Of a stretch of DNA of 64,000 nt, positions 55,501 through 64,000 are shown one piece after another. Within the stretch, counting starts at the first letter, position 1. Each line of letters opens with the position of its first letter. The notes under the pieces are model-generated. The model was not told the DNA's origin. It worked only from the letters and a program-made list of their open reading frames with translations, and made no database searches. The position numbers were made by a program, and so were the translations under genes. The stretch comes from Staphylotrichum longicolle (taxonomy: Eukaryota > Ascomycota > Sordariomycetes > Sordariales > Chaetomiaceae). The stretch covers positions 2,542,001 to 2,606,000 of the forward strand of contig JAHCVI010000003.1 of the NCBI GenBank assembly GCA_019096155.1. Direction: 5' to 3'.

Positions 55501-56225
55501 CGGATCGAATGACGTCGGACGACTCGGCATCCTTGGCTTGCTGGCTGGCCCTTGCGTGGCCGGGCAAAGCGTCCTGCCCCGCGAAGTACCGCAGGAAGGC
55601 AGCCCGCCATGCATAGGGTGTGGTGACGAGGGCGTAGAAACGCTTCGAGACCAGGGCCACGGCGCCGTGCGAGTCGGGATGCAGGTGGGACAGGATCTGA
55701 GTCAGGATCTCTGCCAGCGGTTCATGTTTGTCAGCGGCCCCGCTACAGCAGTCAACTCGGCGGTGAAGCCGCGCGGGAGGGCAAAGACGAACCGTTCGGG
55801 AAGTCGACTAGCTGGACGCCGTCCGACCGCGAGCTGTGCGTAACCTTGAAGCCCAGAGGTGGGTGCGAGTCGCGGCGGGGGGACGAAGAGATGGCGGCAT
55901 TCTCGTACTCGGCGATGCGCTGACCTGCGACGGTGACGGTGACGGTGGCTCGGGTGGCTGCAGCAGAGTTGGTCTCGGCGACACTCAACCGGCCAAGGGT
56001 CTGGTCGAGGTGGTCGACATCGAGGCCGCAGACATAGGCGGCGCAACCAGCACCCTGTGCATCCTGTGCATCGTCCAAGCAAGTGCTTGGGGCACGCGGG
56101 GAGCGAGCGTCTGGCAAGCTTGACCGAGAGCGACCGGGGCCATGTTGATCGGTGGTTGGCTGGGAAAGAGGAGCGTTGGTTGTTCGGAAATCGTGATTTG
56201 GAGTTTCGATCAGCCCTGATTGCAT
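52532..56225 (-). CDS. F-box/WD-repeat protein with ubiquitin-interacting motifs (Ufo1/Pof10-like)
   Basis: Substrate receptor of an SCF ubiquitin ligase, by family. The main exon runs 55742-52532 and begins inside the F-box: EPLAEILTQILSHLHPDSHGA, then VALVSKRFYALV. Diverged WD-type blades follow (e.g. GTNTGSVIVWNMRD, HGGSDSLVQAWDPLAS, FGTFIRFWTY). Near the C-terminus are at least two ubiquitin-interacting motifs (YEAQIQRAIRLSLLE; DDLALALRLSLEEEEA). F-box plus WD40 plus C-terminal UIMs is the Ufo1 architecture. The N-terminus is tentative: an exon from ATG 56225 to 55789 containing GFKVTHSSRSDGVQLVDF fits by a 46 bp GT-AG intron, giving about 1215 aa, but the intron is short and the upstream ATG choice is uncertain. 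The C-terminus is basic (GKGKGKWV). Confidence 0.85.
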
Positions 56226-59200
56226 AAAGTTTCGTGCGTGAGCTCGGGGGAGGGGGGCGAAGTCGGCTGTGCAGGTCGGGATGCACAGTCGATGGTCGAT
56301 GTCGATGTCGATGGTCGATGGATGCGACGGTGATGGTCTCGCAAGACAGGGCGTCGATGTGCTGAAGACGGGATCTGCTGTGTACAGATGGTGGCTGTCG
56401 AGTGAGGTGCTGTGCGCTGCGGCGGTTGAACCTGGGAGGCAATCCTGTGATCCGATGGCTCTGTGGTCCTGCGGTCCTGCGTGGATGGAAGTGACGTGTT
56501 TCCGGGCAGGTTTTTTCGTGTCAACCCCAGAACCGGCAAGCTCGACTGCACGTGGCTTGGGAAATCGTGCGGGTTGGGGTTCGGTTTGTGGCCGCTGTTC
56601 GCAGTGTTCGGCCTGAGCCGGGCTGAGGTCACCCTTGAAATTTCCTTGGCAACCTCTAATTTCGGAGCACATCCTGGTAACATCAACGCTCTCTGCCACG
56701 ATGTTGATTCAGACTTCAGACATGCAGATTACGGAAGAATATGATAATCGCGATTTTAAGATGCCGCCCATGGTCTCTGGGCAGAGTGAGACATTGGCGA
56801 GACCGGTTTGCGCGTCGACATTGCCCCCGGCGTCGTCCCGTTGAACATCCAAGCCCGGCTGTTTTGGTGTCTTGTCCGGTGTGTCATACGCCGAAAACGA
56901 CGGCACTGACTCGAGCAACTCAAACCACCCCGAAAACGCTCTTTTCCTATGATTCATGCACCAGCCATCCGGCCCTTCCCTGCAGGGCACACAACCCTCC
57001 AGGGAGCAAAACGGTCATGGCCGTGGAAGTGAGACCCTGTCCCAAGCCTCTGCGGAAATGGGTCTTTCGGATCACGAACCGAGCAGTGGGGGGTTCTGGC
57101 TTCAAGCCATTGCCACGCTATCCCTGATGGCGCAAATGCCTTTCCCATGTGCCTGTTCCAGGGGCTCCTCCAACAAAGCCCCCGGTCCGGTGACTGGGAG
57201 GCCGGTCATAAATATCGCCTATCGAAAACCTGCCTGGCTCTCTCGGAAATCAGTCCCTGAAGTGATCAGGGCTCCCGATCCAAAAGAAAAAACGAGATGC
57301 GCGCGTGGCGCCGTAGAGCGTGGCTCAAGCATGCGGTGCGCCGTTACTCCGTTCTGCTCAGCGGGCGCTTGACGCCGTGGAACCAGACTGCTGAATCGGC
57401 GCGAGCAGCAAATGCCAGACTGCGTCGTCAGCCGCTGGCGGTGTCTATCCCACGGGCAAATGGGCAATGGGGCGTCGTGGGCGGGGTTTCAGAAACATGC
57501 GATTTTCGTTTTCGTGATGAGCATCCTGTGAGATTGTCCCCTGCGTGCCAACTCCAGAAAGGGAGGCAGCTCCCGGCCCGCCCCTGAAGCCAAGTCCGGA
57601 TGAGGATCCCAGCCAGCCGGAGGTGATGCCAAGTCAGACCACCAAGGGACCGGGAGAATTTCAACAGGACGATGAACGGTGCATAAAAGATGGAGGCACC
57701 GAAATTATCAGATCATGGAGCATGCGAAGCAGGGTTGTCGGCAGGTTTTAACGGTTCAGTAAACACCTAAAAATCCAACGATTTGTTTTTCCATCAGACA
57801 GGCACCCAGCGAACCCCCACAACCCGTTGAGCCGCGGAATTGCACCGCCTGGTAGTAGTCCACGCGTGTACGGACGGACAGCAAGCTTGGGCGAGGTGTG
57901 ATACCACCTTCCCCGATTCGGGACAGCGGGGACGGAGAGCGGGTCGTGCCGTGCACCCCACTCGCCAGCAATCCAGATGCTTCTTCAGAAAAGTGGTCTG
58001 AGAAATCGCAATCCAGGCAAGTTCAGAACCAACAGGCAAAGCAGGGAGCAGGGAGCAGGGAGCAGGGAGCCCGAGCGGGGATTTGGGTTGTTGCTGAGCA
58101 GAGGCGCAGGCAGAACACGCGGCGAGCCATCAGACTCCGGTCGATGGGGCGAGCGTCCTGCGAAGAGACCCGACTGACTGCACAGGGGCCGGGGAAGCAA
58201 GATCCGGCATGCGTGCAGCGCTGCAGGAGTCTCCTGGTTGCGTGTGGGTAGCATCGCTTGCCAGCCTCCGAGGTAGCAGGTTTTTTGATTGCCACTCGAA
58301 AACGCAAAGGTGGATTCATACGTTTGTCTGAAATCTCGCCCGTAAAAGAGAAACAAAACACGCTGGTTGTGGATCTGGGTGTTGATGCACCCGCCGCGTG
58401 GTCCTTTGATGGAGTCTCTCCCCTCGAAAAAGCAACCCAGGTGCTGCGCCCTCAAATGATGTGCGTCTCAAGATCAGCCTGGCCTGTGCGTCCCGCTGCT
58501 AACGTTAGCGTCGGCGGGCAGGGTGGAGTCGGGCATACATTCCATCGAACAACATCCGAATTCGAGGCCAGGGCTCCCTCGACCCTTCAAGGTTGACTTT
58601 GTGTTTTCTGTCTCCGACACATTTATCCTTCCCACAGGATCGACAATGCAATGTAGTCGACCAAGACGGTGGGCTTTGTCAGTCCGTGCGTATTGTTGTG
58701 CATCATCATAGAAACCGTGGGGTTCCCACGGCAAACAGCTCGTTGACACAGACTAGCCGGGTTGGCACAGTTTTCTAGCCGAGCCCGACGAGAGCTGCAG
58801 CAGCGTTGCAGCATGCCTGTGGCCAAGATGCACCTCCCCGCCGGGGACCGGCGATGGCATCCGGAGAGCCTGTGAGGAGGCGAGGTGACGACCACATGTA
58901 GTCGGCGATGTCCAGGGTGTCGGGCGGTCCGAGAGGGGAGGTGCCGCCACCAACGTGGCATGGCTGCTGGTTCAGTCGCTGAATGCTGGGCCATGAGGTT
59001 AATCAAACGCCAAGAGAGCCCGCCTTTTGAAGTCAACTCAGGCAGAGGTAATGGAACGGTGCAAAGCCTGACGTTGACCTTCAAGTGTCTCGGCAGAGAT
59101 GTGCAGGTGGTGCGAGGCAAACCGCATTCGTCCACATGGACGCGGTTGACTGACTAACTGAATGATGAGAAGGAGACGGGGGAACCGGCTCAAGGCACAC

Positions 59201-62200
59201 TTGCCTGGACCCGACAGTCTGGGACCGAGGCCGGCGACTGCCAACAACTGGGGGATGCTGCAGACCCTCCGATATCCAGCAATGAGCCGGCCCCTGCAGG
59301 CGGCCCAACTGAGAACGAATGCGAGGGGGTCAAAACAAAACGGGCATTGCGACGCCTTCTCTGCGGAATACGACGTTTGACGGCCAACAATCGGCCCTGG
59401 GCCCTATTTGTTTGTTTCGGCGGGCCGGCGAACAAAGCCGGCTGGATGGCGGCAATGAAGCGGCCCTTGGTTGGCGGGCCATCCCGTCCATCGTCCGTTC
59501 TGCTGGTACGGCATGACGACGGGCACAAGAGAACACCGACCTGCGTTACACAGTAGTTATAGGATGTCCTGTATTGCCCACGGCATTGCGAAACCTTGCC
59601 CTAGTCAGGGGTGAGCAAGCGGCTTTCAATCCGGTAAGTCGAGACGGGGCACGATCCTATTCTGTACACAAGTCCAAGCGAGCCGAGTGGGTAAAGAAAA
59701 CGATCTTTCGGTATGTTTCACCGCTCACGAGTAACGTTGACGGTATAATCGGCAACGGAGTTCTGTTTGGGTCTGCGAGGGCGACACAGTGCTGATCTCT
59801 CCATAGCCATCACTGCCCCGGGGGCGCTATGTAGATTACAACCGCGTGGGCCGGGGGCTCAATGGTACGTTCCTCTGATGACTTGTCAGTCGTCCAAGTC
59901 GGCCTGCATGTCCAAACCGGCCCGGTGCGTGGCCATTCAGCCCGGCACTAAAATCGCGCAAGGGACTGGAAACGGAGCAGGTGGCCCGGATTGGCTTGAG
60001 AGGTTTATCCGGTAATTCGAGACACCGAGTCCCAAGACCAATCGACTGGCACGCGTTGTATGATGGTTAAGATGACGATGAGGTGCGGCAGTGCAGCTGT
60101 GAGCTGATTGTCGATCCTGAAAGACGAAGAACTGCTGAGAGCTTCCCATGCCTCAGCGTGCGACAGGCTTCCAGGCCGAAGGTGCCAGCATCACCATGCT
60201 GTGAATCATGGAGCTGCTGAATCCGGCTGCTGCATGTCTCGACGTTACTCCGCAGGGTCTGGATGGCATGGCAGCTGCAGGACTCGATGCAGTTGGTGGC
60301 CAGCGTAAATTGCCAGTTTGCCCCACGGCTCATGGCAAGTTGCTCGAGACGGGATTGCGCCGTTCCCATGACTCGCCGCGCGGCAGCAGCATCACGAGCC
60401 AGCAGCTTCACGTCGTGCAGTACCTGCCCCAACGGGAGCCTCGAATCGGCTCAGGACGGCAGGGAGTCAGGGCGTCCGTTCCTGAGTATCAGATTAGTTA
60501 CTCCGTCGCGGTCCATGGCGTGTGGTCCAATGCCGTTCAAGACTGGGCTGTCGTGCGGAAAAGTGCCGGTGACACGGATTGGCCCGAACTCCGACGTGAA
60601 GAGATCGGTGGAAGAGCAGCTCAGAGCTGCAAGCCGCAAGCCGGGAGTGTGAGTGGGAGTGTGTTGCGTTGTTCTGCCAGGGCGGCCAACAAATCCGCTG
60701 TCCGCCCACTTGCCTCAAGCTTGCTTCATGCAGCGCCCAGAAAGTGGAGAGAAAAAGGTGGGGTTTGACCCTTGCTGGCGGGAAGGAACCCTGGCTCCAT
60801 CATCACTGGTCAGGAACAAGCTGGAAGCCCCACTTAGGAAAATTCTGGGAAAGTCGGGCGACTGTCCCATTTTTGAACCCTTCCCGCTTGGCAATTGTCA
60901 AGGGCGCCTCAGTGGCCCCGCCCGCAGCGCACCGCTTCCCAACGGAGAGGCAAGCGAGGTGACTGGTCGCTCCGAGCCTGGTTCTCTGAACTGGTGGAGA
61001 CGCACACCCGCCCGAGCGCCTGGGAAGCCAGAGGGAAGGAAGTGAAATGGGTTTCTGGCGAATTGCACTTCGCCTCCGTTTCCTTAGCGTTTGAACCAGA
61101 AAGCCGTAACGTGTCCAGTTTGCTCCACCAAAACATCTCCGTTTTCTCGCTTGTGTCGCTGGACCATCGCACAGCGCTGTGTTCCGAGGGTAATTACCAT
61201 ACCAAGCCGTGCAACGCTACACTCCGTTTCTTACCCCAGTGTTTGTTACCCTTCCCGCGGACCTGGGACCGGCCAGTGGCAAAGTCGTTTCGAGCCGTCG
61301 GGAACCCCTCAGCGCATCCGCGGTGCTGCTCATCTCGTTCGCTTCGCTTCGCTCTGCAGGGCAGTCAGCGTGTCGCTCGCGCGCAACCATGCCCCGGCAT
61401 TTCAGACCAAGCGTCAAGCGTCGGGCTCGATAACTCTCAGCTGGCTCGGCTGGGCAGGTTGGGTTCATCACAGGCGCTATTGATAAGCTGTGGGCGCCCT
61501 GCTTGCAGGTCGATAGGTACTTCCACTTCCCAGGTGGCCTGCACGACTGGGCTTGTTCTGGCTTGTCTGGCTTGTCTGGTTTGGCTGGGCCCTGAGAATG
61601 CACTGGACCCCCCGTTGCCACAATTGGCGTGGACCATACCAGTCCTGTCGACACCACCGCTAGCGTGCTGCATCCTCCCTCGTTTCCGCCTGCTGGAGCG
61701 CAAGAATACCATATCCTTGCTAGCCTCTCGCACCGCACCACACCGGATCCGCCTGCCTTCTCCGCTCCTCTTCTCCTCCCCTTCCCGCTCACAACGGCGC
61801 TGGCACTCGGGCCTGTCCTTTTCCCTCCCCTTTCCCCCGGAGCTGTGGTCCCCGTCAACCTCGCCCCAGCAACCACCGCCGATCGACTTGAGCAATTGAC
61901 AGCAGGTCTCGACGACAGCAGCGCCGACACGGCCGCCACCGGTACGGGCAGGGAGCGCATTTGAGACGCTCGCATAATACGGCAGCCGTCGAGTTGTCGG
62001 GACGGTGCAGGGATCTCTTGGGTTTTGCACTGTCTCACCTGCATCCACCATAACAACCTCGAAGCCTCACCTCCGCAACACAACCTCGACTCGATCGCCA
62101 CTCGGGTCATGGTAGAGCAACCCAGCTGTGCGCAGATTTTATACGAAGCTACTGGTTCTCGTTGTTAGTCAGAACAACGACCCTCGAACCCACAAAACGA

Positions 62201-62243
62201 CGACAATCCTCTACACCACAACAACTGCACAATCACCGCCAAC
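56226..62243. other. Longest region with no supported gene
   Basis: About 6 kb. Includes a four-copy 7-bp repeat at 58041-58070 and an ATCWGATAA match at 57705-57713. A 334-codon open frame at 60895-61899 (+) overlaps an equally long one on the other strand (61217-62110); neither shows motifs or codon patterns I trust. It may be a long promoter/leader of the 62.2 kb gene, non-coding RNA, or unrecognised genes. Confidence 0.4.
58041..58070. repeat. 7-bp tandem repeat, four copies
   Basis: About four copies of GCAGGGA/AGCAGGG in tandem, with no spacer. Confidence 0.8.
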
Positions 62244-63431
62244 ATGAGTTCGCCGGCCCAAGGAGGGCCTACGGTCCCAAAGGACAAGGAGAAGGAGAAG
62301 AAGGGATTTGGGAAGGTTTTGATGCGGATGAAGACGGTTTTGAAGAAGGCCACCGACCCATCTTCTCGTCGACTTTCTACCCTCGGCACGAAGGCTGGTC
62401 CGTCAAACGCTGCCGCCGCCACCACCACCGCAGCGCCTGCGAGGTATGATTGATAATTTCTTTTGCTCTGCCCGCCCTCGCCATCAAGAAACGCACAGAT
62501 GCATTGGGGGTCCCGCCGTCTTTGGCGATACGGTCAGTTCTCGTGTCCTAACCTGATGCCACAGCGAACCCGCCCAAGCGCCTGCGGCTGCCGAAGTCCC
62601 TGCAGCTGTGGAAGCCACCAAAATTCCGAGATCGCAAATCTTCGCCGAGCGCGCAAAGAAGATTGGCGAGATGTACGGCTTGGAGCTGAAGCCCAGTGAA
62701 TGGCACTCGACTGAGGGCCATGCTCTCCGCGTGGAGAAGCCCATCCGGATGCGTGTGCACAGGAAGTGCCATCTCTGCAGCACCTCGTTTGGCCTGGGCA
62801 AGGAGTGCCCCAAGTGCAAGCACCCGCGCTGCAAGCAGTGTCCGCGTGTGCCTCCTAAGCGCACCGAGGCCGAGAAGGAGGAAAGCCGCAAGAAGCGGGC
62901 GGCTATCATCAAGGAGCGGGCCGAGAAGGCGCCCATCATCCCCGACTGGGACCCGACCCCGAAGAAGATCGTCCTTAAACGGCCAGCAAAGACGGGTGGC
63001 CAAGACCTTTACTACAGGAAGCCCCGGCAGCGCATCCGGAGGACGTGCTGTCAGTGCCAGGTTCTGTTCACGGGTAACAAGACATGCGAGGGTTGCCAAC
63101 ACGCTCGCTGTACCGACTGCCCGCGAGACCCGTAAGTCCCAAGCCCGGATTATCGGCATTGACGGAGAGCTTTGCTGACACGCCACGCAGGCCCAAGAAG
63201 GACAAGTATCCGTACGGCTATCCTGGGGATGTGCCAAGCACGAAAACGGCGCACTATCAATGCGCCGAGTGCAGGCACATTTTCTCGTCGCCGCCCACGG
63301 ACGAGCCGGTTTGCGCCAAATGCTCGCACGCCAAATGCGACAGGCTCACCCCCAGAAAGGTTGAGCCCGAACCCGACCCCGAGATCCTTAAGAGCATACA
63401 GGTCAAACTCGAGAATATGAAACTCAAGTGA
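62244..63431 (+). CDS. Fungal protein with three related Cys-rich (putative zinc) modules
   Basis: Exons 62244-62443, 62565-63131 and 63191-63431 (introns 121 and 59 bp); the product is about 335 aa. I do not recognise a named family. The N-terminus is Lys-rich then Ala-rich (KDKEKEKKGFGKVLMRMKTV). Module 1, about residues 135-159, is C-x2-C-x9-C-x2-C-x4-C-x2-C (CHLC, CPKC, CKQC). Module 2 has the same spacing (CCQC, CEGC, CTDC). Module 3 is C-x2-C-x13-C-x2-C-x4-C with the last Cys replaced (CDRL). Each has a basic H-x-(R/K)-C step (KHPRC, QHARC, SHAKC). The modules probably bind zinc and may contact nucleic acid or protein. The start ATG is the first in frame after a long upstream region (caacATGA). 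Confidence 0.85.
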
Positions 63432-64000
63432 CAATAGTCGAGTCTCGTCATGCATGTCCTTGGATGGCTGCATGCACGACCGAGTCTATTGTCAACGGCA
63501 TCCTCGGCCTTGGAGGACAAGAGATGAGAGTGGTTTGGCAGAGCGAGCAGTGTTCTTTTTTCCCCATTTTTGGCATTATTCCCCGAAATGCATCCAGTCG
63601 TCATCTCTTCTCAGCAAGCATGAACCTCATTAGCTACGAAACACCTTGTCATTTTTCCTTGAGCCAGCATTTTACGAGGAGACTTTTTCAGAGCGGTCCG
63701 TGGATAACTTTGCATTCCCGACCCCGATTGCGCGCATAACCCCGGCTCCGTGGAACGCGGAGGACGACGACCAGAGCGAACGTGATCGAAAACCCCCTCC
63801 GCCCCGCGTCCTCCCAATTCTCCAGCCATATTGGGGGATATAATCTCATACGCCACACCAGAGAAGACTCGATCACGACCCGGTTGCTTCTAGACGGTTG
63901 CGCGCTTGGCTCTACGCCATCCGGCGTCTTCAGCTGGGCGGGGCGTGGGAGGGAAAATCTGATTCTTCTCAGCCCAGCGCAAGGGGGGGGGGGGTGGAGA
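63432..64000. other. Terminal intergenic segment
   Basis: 3' flank of the Cys-rich module gene. Contains a 12-base G run at 63983-63994 near the window edge. No gene recognised. Confidence 0.55.

Noticed and set aside
53729..55843. 704-codon plus-strand frame
   Set aside because: Antisense to the F-box/WD gene, whose opposite-strand product has clear domains; the plus frame has none.
60895..61899. 334-codon plus-strand frame as a gene
   Set aside because: No motif or signal sequence, and an equally long frame overlaps it on the minus strand. Kept only as an open question.
1..64000. Transposon, secondary-metabolite cluster, or defence-type system
   Set aside because: No transposase, reverse transcriptase, terminal repeats, PKS/NRPS core or NLR-type gene was seen; genes are ordinary housekeeping and surface-protein genes.

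Overview
The window is nuclear DNA of a filamentous ascomycete, most likely a sordariomycete and probably Sordariales. Genes are protein-coding, on both strands, moderately GC-rich, and split by short GT-AG introns (about 46 to 370 bp) with CTAAC/CTGAC-like branch sites. The products are fungal: an arginine-specific carbamoyl-phosphate synthase with its arginine attenuator peptide uORF, a SREA/SRE-type siderophore GATA repressor, a gephyrin-type molybdenum cofactor enzyme, fungal Mdv1 and Tvp15, and a GPI-anchored wall protein. I saw no mobile element, CRISPR array, rRNA, convincing tRNA or obvious RIP-degraded AT-rich block.

Layout, left to right. 0.2-6.7 kb: gephyrin-like cnxE/nit-9 (-) with a frame break in its linker, pop5 (+), gpn2 (-), bub3 (+). 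7-16 kb: an uncharacterised basic protein (-), mdv1 (-), chorismate mutase aro7 (+), bcp1 (-), tvp15 (-). 16.4-25 kb: the sre GATA repressor (-) with a 2.4 kb upstream region, an uncharacterised acidic protein (-), and an Acinus homologue (+). 25.9-34 kb: arg-2 with its spliced uORF (-), ETF beta (-), ArfGAP1/Gcs1-like (-), and an RRM-RGG-RRM protein (-). 36.3-42.6 kb: diflavin reductase tah18/NDOR1 (+) and a membrane-anchored pepsin-like protein lacking the first catalytic Asp (-). 47.7-56.2 kb: a GPI-type Ser/Thr-rich wall protein (+), an APH-fold kinase-like protein (-), and a Ufo1/Pof10-like F-box protein with ubiquitin-interacting motifs (-). 62.2-63.4 kb: a fungal protein with three related Cys-rich modules (+). 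Two regions, 42.6-47.7 kb and 56.2-62.2 kb, carry no gene I can support.

The genes are mostly unrelated housekeeping genes rather than a cluster. Shared themes are amino-acid biosynthesis (arg-2, aro7), electron transfer (ETF beta, diflavin reductase), checkpoint, ubiquitin and RNA-processing functions, and secretory traffic (ArfGAP, Tvp15). Regulation is most visible at arg-2 (the 24-codon attenuator uORF) and at sre (two sites fitting the family's own ATCWGATAA recognition sequence upstream of the repressor gene).

Exon boundaries were worked out by hand from reading frames, splice signals and remembered family sequence patterns; no alignment was run. The least certain points are the cnxE linker, the N-termini of the 20.6-22.2 kb gene and the F-box gene, and the reality and splicing of the 7.0-8.4 kb gene.
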